Source: Sphingomonadaceae bacterium
GTDB taxonomy: Bacteria; Pseudomonadota; Alphaproteobacteria; Sphingomonadales; Sphingomonadaceae
Direction of reading: 5' to 3'
DNA length: 64,000 nt
NCBI GenBank assembly: GCA_027533105.1
Contig: JAPZTW010000009.1
Location: 186,001 to 250,000 of the forward strand
In this document: in pieces, positions 25,848 through 35,136 of the stretch
Numbering within the stretch: the first letter of the stretch is position 1
How the letters are laid out: each line of letters begins with the position of its first letter
Program-made: the position numbers and the translations under genes
Notes under the pieces: generated by a model
Told to the model about the DNA's origin: nothing
Seen by the model: the letters and a program-made list of their open reading frames with translations, nothing else
Databases searched by the model: none

Positions 25848-27277
25848 GCGAAGCGCCCCCCGCAGCCGCCCCGCTGAAGGGCAATCTGACCGAGGGGCCG
25901 CTGACCCGCACGCTGCTGATCTTTGCCCTGCCGCAGCTGGTCGGCAACGTGCTGCAAAGCCTCAACGGCTCGATCAACGCGATCTGGGTTGGCCAGTTGC
26001 TGGGGGACGAGGCGCTGGCGGCAACCGCCAGCTCGAACATCCTGATGTTCCTGCTGTTCGCGCTGGTCTTCGGCTTTGGCATGGCCGCCACCGTGCGGAT
26101 CGCCCAGTCGTGGGGTGCCAACGATGTGCTCTCGGCCCGGCGCGCGCTGGCGGCGGCGCTCGGGCTGACCGGCCTGATCTCGCTGGTCCTGGCCACGGCG
26201 GGCATCCTGTTCGCCGATGTCGTGCTGGGTTGGCTGGCCACGCCCGGCGCGGCGCATGACCAGGCGCTGGCCTATCTGCGGGTGGTGTTCATCGCCAACC
26301 CGATCGCCACGCTGACGACCATGATCGCCATGGGCCTGGGCGGAGCGGGCGATGCCACCACCCCGCTGCGGTTCATGATCCTCGTCACTGTGCTCGATGT
26401 CTTGCTGAACCCGGTCCTGATCCTGGGCCTTGGCCCGGCCCCGGCGCTGGGCATTGCCGGATCGGCCTGGGCCACGGTGATCGCCACGACCATCGGCTTT
26501 GGCGCGATGCTGGTGTGGATCTATGCCAAGGACCTGCCGCTGCGGCTGCGCGGGGCCGAGCTGGCCTGGCTCCGCCCGCGCTGGGACGAGACGCGCTATC
26601 TGCTGTCGCGGGGGTTGCCGATGGGCGCGCAGATGCTGGTGATCTCGGGCGCGGGGGTGATCATGATCGGGCTGGTCAACCGCGAAGGCCTGGTCACGGC
26701 GGCGGCCTATGGCGCGCTGCTGCAGATCTGGAACTATATCGGCATGCCCGCCATGGCGATTGGCGGGGCGGTGAGCGCGATGGTAGCCCAGCATATCGGC
26801 GCGGCGCGCGAGGACCGGGTCGATGCGATCAGCCGCGCCGGATCGCTCGCCAACCTCGCCATGACCGGGGTGATGATTGCCGCCCTCGTCCCGTTCGACC
26901 GGCCGGTGCTGGAACTGTTCCTGGGCGCCGACAGCCCCTCGGTTGCGGCGGCGCTGCATATCCAGGACCTGGCGATCTGGACCTACCTGCCCTTCGGAGT
27001 AACGATCGTGCTGTTTGGCGCGCTGCGCGCCTATGGTGTCAATTACGCCCAGCTGATCGTGCTGTTCACCTCGATGTACGTGGTGCGGCTGGGGGCCTAT
27101 TACCTGCTCTACCCGCTGCTGGGCAGCGATGCGCTGTGGTATTCGTTCCTGCTGAGCTCGGTAACGTCGCTGGCGCTGACCTTGCTGGTCTATTTCCGGC
27201 TACCCTGGCGCAAACGGATGCTGGCCCGCATCGCCGCGGCGGCGGGCCGCGGCGCGCAGACAGGGGAGGCGGGCTAG
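25844..27277 (+). CDS. MATE-family multidrug/organic cation exporter
   Basis: A 477-residue inner-membrane protein with twelve hydrophobic segments in two related halves. 'LTEGPLTRTLLIFALPQLVG' opens the first half, and 'GLPMGAQMLVISGAGVIMIG' the second, the internal repeat typical of MATE transporters. Substrates are usually cationic drugs or metabolites exchanged for Na+ or H+. It is translated from an ATGA overlap with queE. Its 3' end overlaps the convergent HerA-like gene by 4 bp. Confidence 0.92.
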   Translation: MSEAPPAAAPLKGNLTEGPLTRTLLIFALPQLVGNVLQSLNGSINAIWVGQLLGDEALAATASSNILMFLLFALVFGFGMAATVRIAQSWGANDVLSARRALAAALGLTGLISLVLATAGILFADVVLGWLATPGAAHDQALAYLRVVFIANPIATLTTMIAMGLGGAGDATTPLRFMILVTVLDVLLNPVLILGLGPAPALGIAGSAWATVIATTIGFGAMLVWIYAKDLPLRLRGAELAWLRPRWDETRYLLSRGLPMGAQMLVISGAGVIMIGLVNREGLVTAAAYGALLQIWNYIGMPAMAIGGAVSAMVAQHIGAAREDRVDAISRAGSLANLAMTGVMIAALVPFDRPVLELFLGADSPSVAAALHIQDLAIWTYLPFGVTIVLFGALRAYGVNYAQLIVLFTSMYVVRLGAYYLLYPLLGSDALWYSFLLSSVTSLALTLLVYFRLPWRKRMLARIAAAAGRGAQTGEAG

Positions 27278-28965
27278 CGGCCCTGGGCGCGCCAGCGCTG
27301 GACGGTGCGCTGGACCATGTCCTCTTCGCCGCCCGAATCGCGCCACAGCTCGGTGATCGACGGGTCGGCGCTGGCCGGGCGTTTCATCTCTTCCAGCTCG
27401 TCGAACGAGACGCGGATCGGGATCGAGACACCCTCGCCGCAGATGATGCATTCGCGGTTGCGCAGGGCCGGGATCGAATCGAGGAAGCCGCGCGCCCCTT
27501 CGGGCATGGCCGCCTTGACGAAAGCCTGGTCGCGATCGTTGTTGAGGCGCATCGAGATGATCGTGCCGCACTGCGAGAGCACGCCTTCGGCGAGGTCCGA
27601 CGGGCGCTGGGTGATCAGGCCCAGCGAAACGCCGTACTTGCGGCCTTCCTTGGCGATGCGGCTGAGGATCCGGCCCACCGAGGAGCCATCGGCATTCTTC
27701 TCGTTGGGGACATAGCGGTGCGCTTCCTCGCAGATCAGCAGCACCGGCCGGGTCTTCTCGTCGCGGGCCCAGATCGCGAAGTCGAAGACCATGCGGCTGA
27801 GCACGGCCACCACGGTGGCGGTGATGTCCGAAGGGACGCCCGACACGTCGATGATCGAGATCGGCTTGCCGCGGCTGGGCAGGCGGAAGATCTTGGCGAT
27901 GAACTCGGCCATCGTATCGCCCACCAGCATGCCCGAGAACATGAACTGGAAGCGCGGATCGGCCTTGATCTCGTCGATCTTGTTCTTGATCCGCATGAAG
28001 GGCGCGGACGAGGTGGCCTTGTCCAGCTTGCCCATCTCCGTATTGATGAAGTTGGTCAGGTCCGACAGCAGATAGGGGATCGGACTGTCGACCGTGATCT
28101 TGCCCATGGTTTCGGCCAGGCGGTTCTTCTGCCGCGCGGCCAGCAGGCACTTGGCGAGGATGTCGGCATCCTCCTGCCGCTCGTTGCCCGAAGAGGTAAG
28201 GAACACTTCGCAGTGCTCCTCGAAGTTCATCAGCCAATAGGGCATGTTGAGGTTCGAAACGTCGAAAATCATCCCCGTGTTCTTGAACGCGGCGGAATAT
28301 TCGCCGTGCGGGTCGATCATCACGATGTGGCCCTCGGGCGCGGATTCGCAGATCCGGTGCAGGATCAGCGCGGCGCTGGTCGACTTGCCGGTACCGGTCG
28401 AGCCGAGCAGGGCGAAGTGCTTGCCCAGCATCGAATCGATGTAAAGGCCGGCGCGGATGTCCTTGGTCGGGAAGACCGTGCCGACCTGGATGCTGGAGCG
28501 GCCATCGCTGGCATAGATCTGGCGCAGGTCGTTGCTGGTGGCCGGATAGATCAGCGCACCGGGAATCGGATAACGGGTCACACCGCGGCGGAACGAGTGA
28601 ATCCGGCCGGTCAGCCGCTCTTCATCGCCTTCGCCCAGGAAGTCGATCTGGGCCATGATCCCGCCGGGGGTCTTGGCATCCTGACGCTGGGTGCGGACCG
28701 AGGCCAGCAGCCAGCTGCGCCCGACCCGGATCTTGATCTGGCTGCCGACCTGTCCGGCCAGGGCAACCGAGGGATCGCTGTCTTCCGCACATTCGTGGAG
28801 GCGCTGGAGATCGAGCGCGATGGCCGAGCCCGACCCGGCGATTTCCAGCACGACACCGATCGGTTCGCGCGCATTGTCGACGCGCGGCGCTTTGGCGGCA
28901 CTCGCCTCGGGCGCTTCATCCTGTACGCGTCCTGCCCCGAAACCGCTGTGATTCATGCTATCCAT
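27274..28965 (-). CDS. HerA-like (DUF87/DUF853-type) ATPase
   Basis: A 563-residue cytoplasmic ATPase. Residues about 1-150 resemble a HAS-barrel and contain 'GQVGSQIKIRVGRSWLL'. Walker A is 'LLGSTGTGKSTSAALIL'. Walker B and the catalytic acid appear in 'VLLICEEAHRYVP', followed by an Arg finger-like 'RIAKEGRKYGVSLGLITQRP'. HerA-type translocases drive dsDNA movement, and some pair with NurA nuclease or with anti-phage partners. No nuclease gene is adjacent, so this is a solitary chromosomal type. ATG 28965 is preferred to the TTG at 29001. Convergent with the MATE gene. Confidence 0.85.
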   Translation of the reverse strand: MDSMNHSGFGAGRVQDEAPEASAAKAPRVDNAREPIGVVLEIAGSGSAIALDLQRLHECAEDSDPSVALAGQVGSQIKIRVGRSWLLASVRTQRQDAKTPGGIMAQIDFLGEGDEERLTGRIHSFRRGVTRYPIPGALIYPATSNDLRQIYASDGRSSIQVGTVFPTKDIRAGLYIDSMLGKHFALLGSTGTGKSTSAALILHRICESAPEGHIVMIDPHGEYSAAFKNTGMIFDVSNLNMPYWLMNFEEHCEVFLTSSGNERQEDADILAKCLLAARQKNRLAETMGKITVDSPIPYLLSDLTNFINTEMGKLDKATSSAPFMRIKNKIDEIKADPRFQFMFSGMLVGDTMAEFIAKIFRLPSRGKPISIIDVSGVPSDITATVVAVLSRMVFDFAIWARDEKTRPVLLICEEAHRYVPNEKNADGSSVGRILSRIAKEGRKYGVSLGLITQRPSDLAEGVLSQCGTIISMRLNNDRDQAFVKAAMPEGARGFLDSIPALRNRECIICGEGVSIPIRVSFDELEEMKRPASADPSITELWRDSGGEEDMVQRTVQRWRAQGR

Positions 28966-29027
28966 GCCCGGTATGGTCCTCTGCCCGAATGGCAGGAGCA
29001 ACCTAGGGCGGTTCGGTTAAGATTGGC

Positions 29028-29780
29028 CTAAACCAGCGCGAAGAGACGTCCGGCCAGCACCCCCATGCCAACCGAGACCAGCACGGCCAGCAGGCCATAG
29101 AGGAAGCCGTGATCGTCGGCAAAGCGGGCCACGAGCCGTTCGAACCCGACCTTGCGCACCTCGACCCGGGCAATGGCCGAGGCCACCACCCGCCCGCGCG
29201 AGATGGCAAAGGTCTCGGCGGTATAGGTCCCGGTCTGGACGCTTGAAGGCAAGGCAATGCGGGCCTGGTACAGCACCTGTTCGCTGACCGTCACCCCGCG
29301 CGGGTCCTCCTTGAACAGCCCTTCGCGCACCCGCCGCTCGACCAGCCCCTCGGCAAAGCGGCGCTGCTCTTCCGGCTCGAAAGCGCCGATCGGGGAAAGC
29401 TGCAGCCAGGGCAGGCCCAGTTCATAGATCGCGGCGGTCTTGTCATCGACGATCCGGTCGATCGGCTTGGACGAGGCGACCGCGAAGAACGAGGGCGCCG
29501 AGCGGAATTCAACGCTCGCAGCGTTTACCCAGATGCCGGCAATGCGCTGCTTCTCGCGCAGGACAATGGCATTGGTGGGGCCTTTCAGTACCACCACAAT
29601 GTCATAGTCCTGCCCGGCGCGGCTGCCTTCGGGGGTCAGGATCGCGCCGAACAGCAGCAGTTCGGTACCGGTGAAGCCCTGCCGCACCAGGATCTCGTGC
29701 TGCGAAACCTCGGGCACCAGGATCGGATCGCGGGCACCGCCCAGCAGGAGCAGGCACAGGATGGCGAACAGCGCCCTCAT
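29028..29780 (-). CDS. TIGR02186-type transmembrane protein
   Basis: A 250-residue protein with an N-terminal signal peptide ('MRALFAILCLLLLGGA'), a large periplasmic region and a C-terminal membrane helix ('GFLYGLLAVLVSVGMGVLAG'). The text matches the TIGR02186 family, whose genes commonly follow a TauE/SafE exporter: 'ILVPEVSQHEILVRQGFTGT' and 'GPTNAIVLREKQRIAGIWVN'. It overlaps the tauE stop by ATGA, so the two are made together. It may help export a sulfur compound; that is inferred from the pairing. Confidence 0.82.
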   Translation of the reverse strand: MRALFAILCLLLLGGARDPILVPEVSQHEILVRQGFTGTELLLFGAILTPEGSRAGQDYDIVVVLKGPTNAIVLREKQRIAGIWVNAASVEFRSAPSFFAVASSKPIDRIVDDKTAAIYELGLPWLQLSPIGAFEPEEQRRFAEGLVERRVREGLFKEDPRGVTVSEQVLYQARIALPSSVQTGTYTAETFAISRGRVVASAIARVEVRKVGFERLVARFADDHGFLYGLLAVLVSVGMGVLAGRLFALV

Positions 29781-30691
29781 AGCGGACTGTCCGTGTAGAT
29801 CTCGTCCGGCTGCCAGGCGAGCCCGATCAGCATCCGCAGCGCCACCAGCAGGACGATCGTGGCAAGGACGAAGCGTAGCCGTTCGGCCGGCAGCTTCTGC
29901 GCCAGCTGGCTGCCGACCTGGGCACCCGAAACCGAGCCGAGCAGCAGCAGCCCGGCCAGCACGATATCGACCGCCTTGGTGGTCAGCGCGTGCATCATCG
30001 TGGTCACCATGGTGACGAACAGGATCTGGAACAGCGAGGTACCGACCACCACGTTGGCGCTCATCCCGATGATGTAGAGCAGCGCCGGCACCAGCACGAA
30101 GCCGCCGCCGATCCCCATCAGCATGGTCAGGATGCCGGTCACGATCCCCAGCAGCAGCGGAGCCAGCGGCGAAATGTACAGGCCCGAGCGATAGAACCGC
30201 CAGCGCAGCGGCAGGTTGGCAACGATCGGGTGATGGCGGCGTTTGCGCGCCGGAACCGGCGCGCCGCCCTGCCGGGCGCGCAGGGCCTGCCAGCTTTCGC
30301 GCGCCATGATCGTGCCAATCGTACCGAGCAGGCCCACATAAAGCAGATTGATGACGATATCGATCTGGCCCCATTGCTGGAGCAGGCGGAACAGGATCGC
30401 GCCAATGCCGCTGCCAACCACCCCGCCAGCCACCAGCACGCCGCCCATCTGGTAATCGACCCCGCCGCGCCGGGCATGGGCAAAAACCCCGGAAATGCTG
30501 GCCCCGGTCACCTGGCTGGCCGCCGATGCGGCCGCGACCGTCGGGGGGATGCCATAGAAGATCATCAGCGGGGTGGTCAGGAAACCGCCACCCACCCCGA
30601 ACATGCCAGAGAGAATCCCCGTCAGCGCCCCCAGCGCGACGATCACCAGCCCGTTCACCGCAAGGTTGGCAATGGGAAGGTAGACATCCAT
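29777..30691 (-). CDS. TauE/SafE-family sulfite/organosulfonate exporter
   Basis: A 304-residue inner-membrane protein with eight or nine hydrophobic segments. The family feature is seen twice: 'GMFGVGGGFLTTPLMIFYGI' near the start and 'LMGIGGGFVLVPALLYIIGM' in the second half. Members export sulfite, sulfoacetate or similar anions. The loop between halves is Arg-rich ('PARKRRHH'), in keeping with a cytoplasmic side. It forms a two-gene unit with the TIGR02186 gene. Confidence 0.88.
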   Translation of the reverse strand: MDVYLPIANLAVNGLVIVALGALTGILSGMFGVGGGFLTTPLMIFYGIPPTVAAASAASQVTGASISGVFAHARRGGVDYQMGGVLVAGGVVGSGIGAILFRLLQQWGQIDIVINLLYVGLLGTIGTIMARESWQALRARQGGAPVPARKRRHHPIVANLPLRWRFYRSGLYISPLAPLLLGIVTGILTMLMGIGGGFVLVPALLYIIGMSANVVVGTSLFQILFVTMVTTMMHALTTKAVDIVLAGLLLLGSVSGAQVGSQLAQKLPAERLRFVLATIVLLVALRMLIGLAWQPDEIYTDSPL

Positions 30692-30751
30692 CTCCCCGCC
30701 ATCGCTAGCCCAGCGAAGCGGCGGAAAAAAGGCGTGGCAGGCCGAAAGAGC

Positions 30752-31894
30752 CTAGAAACCTGCGGACAGCGTCAGCGCCGGTCCCGATTGCGGCCTTGCC
30801 TGGCCGGCGACCCGCAGCCGCCAGTCCGCCGCGAGCCGGGCCTGCCCGCCGCCAAGCGGGAAATCGAGCGTCGCGCTGGGCCCCAGGTCGAGCCGCCCCG
30901 CCCCGCGCTGCACCCCGCCCCAGGCTCCGCCCCCGGCGCGCAGCTCGGCCGGCCCCAGCCGCGCCAGGGCCCGGTCGATCCGCACCTGCCCATCAGCAAA
31001 GGGCGTGCCACCGCGTCCACCGACATAGCCGGCCTGGCCATAGGCTTCGCCCCGCAGCCCGGCCGGCAGCGCGAACCGGTCAAGCTCGGTTACCAGCATC
31101 ACCGCCGGGCGCAGTACGGCTGATCCGGCGATGTTCGTCACCCGCACCTCGCCCGAGAGGCTCACCGGCACTCGCGGCAGCGGGCGCAGGGCAAGGCCCA
31201 GCGCTGCCTCCTCGCCGCGTGGGGCCGCCGTGGCGGCAGTAGCCCGCAGGTACAGGGTGGGTCGCGTGCGGCTTGCCGGAGCCAGCCGATAGCGCACCAC
31301 TGCCCCCGCCTGGCTCGCACCATAGGCTGGCGGCGGCAGGCCGCACGCACCTGGGGCAAGACCGCCTTGACGCAACAGCAACCAGCCATCGACCGACCAG
31401 CGCCGCGCAGCTGCCGCCCGGTGAGACGTGGTCAACGTTGCCCCCCCGGACGGAGCGATCCCGGGCACACCAAGGTTCGCCCGCTCGCGCAGGAAGGATG
31501 GCACCGGCAATTGGGCCAGCCCCGCAATCCAGGCAATCTGATGCGCTCCGGCGAGGCGCGGGCCATCATCACCCTGCACCTGGACAGGACCACCCGGTTC
31601 AAACCCCGGCAGGGCGCGCGGTGCGACAGGCAGCGGCTCTGGCACCGCTTCCCGCGAATGCGGCGGAGGCAGGAGAGTCGGCCCGGGAACGGGCATGCGC
31701 GCTGCCGGTGCGGCCACTGCTGCCGGTGGGACCAAGGCGGGTTCCGGCGCGGCAGCGGCCATTACCACCACCGGAACGGACGGCCGGGCGAGGTCCTCCC
31801 ACAACAGCAGGCGCAGACCAGCCCAGCCGGCAAGGAGCAGTCCCAGCACGACCAGCGGCTGGCCGCGCCGCCCGGCTTGGGCCAGTCTCGTCAC
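30752..31894 (-). CDS. NfrA-like outer-membrane-type partner of the glycosyltransferase
   Basis: A 380-residue protein. Start GTG 31894 overlaps the glycosyltransferase stop (GTGA); the ORF track extends further in error. One membrane anchor at about residues 13-30 ('PLVVLGLLLAGWAGLRLLLW') is followed by a Pro/Ala-rich linker of about 60 residues. A C-terminal region of alternating hydrophobic residues follows, ending '...GPALTLSAGF'. This resembles a small beta-barrel closing with Phe, like the C-terminal part of NfrA/BcsC-type secretion proteins. No TPR region is seen, so it is much shorter than NfrA. Assignment is tentative. Confidence 0.55.
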   Translation of the reverse strand: MTRLAQAGRRGQPLVVLGLLLAGWAGLRLLLWEDLARPSVPVVVMAAAAPEPALVPPAAVAAPAARMPVPGPTLLPPPHSREAVPEPLPVAPRALPGFEPGGPVQVQGDDGPRLAGAHQIAWIAGLAQLPVPSFLRERANLGVPGIAPSGGATLTTSHRAAAARRWSVDGWLLLRQGGLAPGACGLPPPAYGASQAGAVVRYRLAPASRTRPTLYLRATAATAAPRGEEAALGLALRPLPRVPVSLSGEVRVTNIAGSAVLRPAVMLVTELDRFALPAGLRGEAYGQAGYVGGRGGTPFADGQVRIDRALARLGPAELRAGGGAWGGVQRGAGRLDLGPSATLDFPLGGGQARLAADWRLRVAGQARPQSGPALTLSAGF

Positions 31895-33309
31895 ACCGCC
31901 GCTCCGGCCGGCTTCAGCAGGACGGGATGGACCTGATGGTCGGTCTTGTCCCAGATGATCGAGCCACCAGTCAGGCTGCGGACATAAGCCACCAGGGCGC
32001 GGCGTCCGGCCATGATCGCAACCACATTGGCGATCGGCATGCGCAGCAGCGATCGCAGCCCTTCGGCCCAGCCATATTCCCGACCGACGAACACCACCCG
32101 CAGCGCCGCGCGCCAGACCAGGCCCGTCAGGCCCAGCGCCAGCAACCCGCCCTCGACCGGCGAAAGCGGCACGACCGGTGCCCAGCCAGACAGGCGGGCG
32201 GTGAGCAGGACGGCATCGACCAGCAGCAGCAGGTAAGCCGCCGCCAGCACGAGCGCGGTTAAAGGTCCGCGCCGGTCGCGCAGCGCCATCCACAGTTCAA
32301 GCGGTCGGCCGGTCCACCCCAGCCGATCCCAGCCCTGAAAGGCAATGCCATGGATCCAGCGGGTCTTCTGACGAACGGCAGTCGCCAGCTGGTCAGGAAA
32401 GCAGCTGCGGGTGGCCACCAGCGCGCCTTCCGCATCGCGCAGCCGCAGGAACACCCCGCCGCGCCCGCGCTGCGAAAGGGCCAGGCCCATTTCGTAATCC
32501 TCGGTCAGGGCTTCGGGGGAGAAAGGTCCGGGCTGATGACGCCCTGCCTGATCCGCGGCGAGCGCCTCCACCGCTGCCCGCGCCAGTCCGCAGCCAACCC
32601 CGGCGGCGGGCAGCGATAGTCCCAGCGCGCTGCGCACCACCAGCGCCTTGGCATGGCTTTCGGTGAACTCGTCGGCATAGTGCCCGGCGACCCAGCGCCC
32701 GCGGCGCGGGATCACCGGATGGACCGGCAACTGGACGAAATCGACCGCATCGAGCGCCGCGTCGATCGCCGCCAGTGCGGCCGGGTGCACCATGTCCTCG
32801 GCATCGTGCAGCACCAGGCCCCGAAAGGCCCGGCCGCTGCGCCGTTCATCGATGCACAGCGCGGCATAGAGCCGGTTGAGGCAGTCGGCCTTGGTCGTCG
32901 GACCCGGCGAACCATGGATTACCAGCCGCAACCGCGGATCGCCGCTGGCCGCAGCGATCACCGCGCCGATTGTGGCCGGATCGTTGCGATAGCAGCCGAC
33001 ATAGAGCCGCAGCTCGGCTTGCGGCCATGTGCCCAGGATATGCGCAACCGTGGTTCCGATCACCGGAGCCTCGGCATAGGCCGGGATCAGCACGGCCATT
33101 GGTCCGGCCAGCGGCTGCGAGCCATAGCCCGCGGGCAGTTGCCCTGTTCGGGCCCGCCCGGTCAGGCGCAGCCAGAGCCAGGTGAGATCAATCGCCAGTT
33201 CGTCGGCCAGTCCGACAACAATCCAGAAGCCAGCAAACAGCAGCAGCTCGCGCTCGATTAGCAGCAGGCTGTGCAGCAACCAGCCCAGTTCGCCCGCCGG
33301 TCCAGCCAT
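31891..33309 (-). CDS. NfrB-like family 2 glycosyltransferase
   Basis: A 472-residue inner-membrane enzyme. Two hydrophobic segments lie at about residues 10-45 and several after 340. Between them is a GT2 domain with 'MAVLIPAYAEAPVIGTTV', the DxD-type 'LHDAEDMVHPAALAAID' (residues 168-184), 'LTEDYEMGL' (TED, 269-271) and 'QKTRWIHGIAFQGW' (QxxRW, 314-318). These are the processive-transferase motifs of cellulose/NfrB-type enzymes. NfrB proteins usually carry an extra C-terminal MshEN-type c-di-GMP domain, which is absent here. Sugar and polymer unknown. The downstream gene probably carries the product outward. Confidence 0.85.
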   Translation of the reverse strand: MAGPAGELGWLLHSLLLIERELLLFAGFWIVVGLADELAIDLTWLWLRLTGRARTGQLPAGYGSQPLAGPMAVLIPAYAEAPVIGTTVAHILGTWPQAELRLYVGCYRNDPATIGAVIAAASGDPRLRLVIHGSPGPTTKADCLNRLYAALCIDERRSGRAFRGLVLHDAEDMVHPAALAAIDAALDAVDFVQLPVHPVIPRRGRWVAGHYADEFTESHAKALVVRSALGLSLPAAGVGCGLARAAVEALAADQAGRHQPGPFSPEALTEDYEMGLALSQRGRGGVFLRLRDAEGALVATRSCFPDQLATAVRQKTRWIHGIAFQGWDRLGWTGRPLELWMALRDRRGPLTALVLAAAYLLLLVDAVLLTARLSGWAPVVPLSPVEGGLLALGLTGLVWRAALRVVFVGREYGWAEGLRSLLRMPIANVVAIMAGRRALVAYVRSLTGGSIIWDKTDHQVHPVLLKPAGAAV

Positions 33310-33422
33310 CCATTCAGCCTTTCCTCTGCCCTGCCGGCCCGGCAGCCATGATCAACCCGACCGAGATCGGTAAGTCTACGGATACTTGCAAGGCGCGGAA
33401 ATCTGGGGAAATGTACCGGGTC

Positions 33423-34601
33423 ATGAGCCAGTACCGCCACATCGCCTCGCGCCTCGCGCGCTCCCTGTCACGGCTGTTCGGCGGCGAAGCGGGTGCCGGC
33501 ATCCTGCTGATCATGGCCGCCGCGCTGGCCATGATTGCCGCCAACTCGCAGTTTTCAGGCGATTATCACGCCCTGCTCCATGCCCCGCTGCCGTGGACGC
33601 CAATCCCGAAGCTGGAAACCGCCCACCTGTGGATCAACGATGCGGTGATGGCGGTGTTCTTCTTCGTCGTCGGGCTGGAGATCAAGCGCGAGCTGATGGT
33701 GGGCGAACTGTCCACGCCGCAGCAGCGTCGCCTGCCTGTTTTCGCTGCCGCCGGTGGCATGGCCGTGCCGGCGCTGATCTTCCTGGCGGTGGTCTGGGAC
33801 AATGCGGAACTGGTCCGGGGCTGGGCCATTCCCGCGGCGACCGACATCGCCTTTGCCGTGGGCGTGCTGGCCCTGTTGGGCAAGCGCGCCCCGCCATCGC
33901 TGCGCCTGTTCCTGCTGACCGTGGCGATTGTCGACGATCTGGGGGCGGTCGCGATCATCGCCCTGTTCTATACCGCCCAGCTCAAGCTGGGCTGGCTGGC
34001 GGCCGGGGTCGGCGCGCTGTTCGTGATGGTCCTGCTCAACCGGATGAAGGTGCACAGCGGCTGGGCCTATGTGCCGCTGATCGTGATCGCCTGGTACTGC
34101 ATCCTGCATTCGGGGGTCCATGCGACCGTAGCGGGCGTACTCGCGGCCTTCACCATCCCGCTGAAGCTTGAGGGGCATGGTGATAGCCTGCTCCTGCGTA
34201 TGGAGCACGCCTTGGTGCCGTGGAGTGCCTATCTGGTGGTACCGGTGTTCGGCTTTGCCAATGCCGGAGTAGAGCTTGGCGGCGGCGCGCTGACCGCACC
34301 GCTGACGCTGGGTATCGCCCTGGGCCTGGCGCTGGGCAAGCCGATCGGCATCTACGGCGCGATCCTGCTCGCCGAACGCACCGGCTTCGCCCGTCGTCCC
34401 GAAGGGGCCAATGGCCAGCAGGTCCTGGGCATGGCCATGCTCTGCGGTATCGGCTTTACCATGAGCCTGTTCATCGGCGCGCTGGCCTTCCCCGGCAATG
34501 CCGAGCTGATCGACGAGGCCAAGCTGGGCGTGTTGTGCGGATCGCTCGTCTCGGCTCTGGCCGGCTTTGCCATGCTGCGGTTTGCCCCGCAGCGCGGCTA
34601 G
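33423..34601 (+). CDS. nhaA: Na+/H+ antiporter NhaA
   Basis: Inner-membrane antiporter for sodium and pH homeostasis. The 392-residue protein shows the NhaA core: 'INDAVMAVFFFVVGLEIKRE', 'IPAATDIAFAVGVLALLG', and the paired aspartates of the ion site in 'LTVAIVDDLGAVAIIALFYT'. ATG 33423 is preferred to the longer ORF start, with GGGGAA about 16 bp upstream; ATG 33411 is an alternative. Divergent from the glycosyltransferase. It ends 3 bp before the convergent gloA-like gene. Confidence 0.95.
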   Translation: MSQYRHIASRLARSLSRLFGGEAGAGILLIMAAALAMIAANSQFSGDYHALLHAPLPWTPIPKLETAHLWINDAVMAVFFFVVGLEIKRELMVGELSTPQQRRLPVFAAAGGMAVPALIFLAVVWDNAELVRGWAIPAATDIAFAVGVLALLGKRAPPSLRLFLLTVAIVDDLGAVAIIALFYTAQLKLGWLAAGVGALFVMVLLNRMKVHSGWAYVPLIVIAWYCILHSGVHATVAGVLAAFTIPLKLEGHGDSLLLRMEHALVPWSAYLVVPVFGFANAGVELGGGALTAPLTLGIALGLALGKPIGIYGAILLAERTGFARRPEGANGQQVLGMAMLCGIGFTMSLFIGALAFPGNAELIDEAKLGVLCGSLVSALAGFAMLRFAPQRG

Positions 34602-34604
34602 GCC

Positions 34605-35039
34605 CTACCAGCTGCCGACATTGGGCATCGAAGCCCAGGGCTCCTGCGGCGGCAGGTGCCCATCCTGGAGCAGTTCGACCGAAATGCCATCGGGCGTCTT
34701 GACGAAGGCCATGTGGCCATCGCGCGGCGGGCGATGGATCGTGTGCCCAGCATCAAGCAGCGCCTGACAGGTGGCGTAGATATTCTCCACCCGATAGGCG
34801 AGATGCCCAAAATTGCGCCCGCCGGTATAGACCTCGCCCTCACCGTTCTCGGGCGGCCAGTTGTAGGTCAGTTCGACCTCGGCCAGCCCTTCCTGTCCAG
34901 GCGCTGCCAGGAAGATCAGCGTGAAGCGCCCTTGCTCGCTGTCGAACCGGCGCACCTCCTTCAGCCCGATCAGCTCGAAGAAGGCCACCGTGGCGGCGGG
35001 GTCGGTGACGCGGATCATGGTGTGCAGGTACTTGGTCAC
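34605..35039 (-). CDS. gloA: Lactoylglutathione lyase (glyoxalase I)-like VOC protein
   Basis: A 144-residue metal enzyme that converts the methylglyoxal-glutathione hemithioacetal to lactoylglutathione. All four metal ligands of the GloA type are visible: His in 'YLHTMIRVTD', Glu in 'VELTYNWPPE', His in 'FGHLAYRV' and Glu in 'GISVELLQDG'. Length is slightly over the E. coli enzyme because of the C-terminal tail. Divergent from the SIMPL gene and convergent with nhaA. Confidence 0.92.
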   Translation of the reverse strand: MTKYLHTMIRVTDPAATVAFFELIGLKEVRRFDSEQGRFTLIFLAAPGQEGLAEVELTYNWPPENGEGEVYTGGRNFGHLAYRVENIYATCQALLDAGHTIHRPPRDGHMAFVKTPDGISVELLQDGHLPPQEPWASMPNVGSW

Positions 35040-35136
35040 GCTAGCTCCAGAAACGGTTCGTCGTACATAAGAAACAGTTCATCGTGCAGAAAGCCAGACA
35101 AGGATAGGTTGATCGCCTGCCACCGGGAGACTGCCG

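Noticed and set aside
26515-29031. 838-codon plus-strand ORF
   Set aside because: Runs through the MATE gene in another frame and antisense to the HerA-like gene. No recognised domain.
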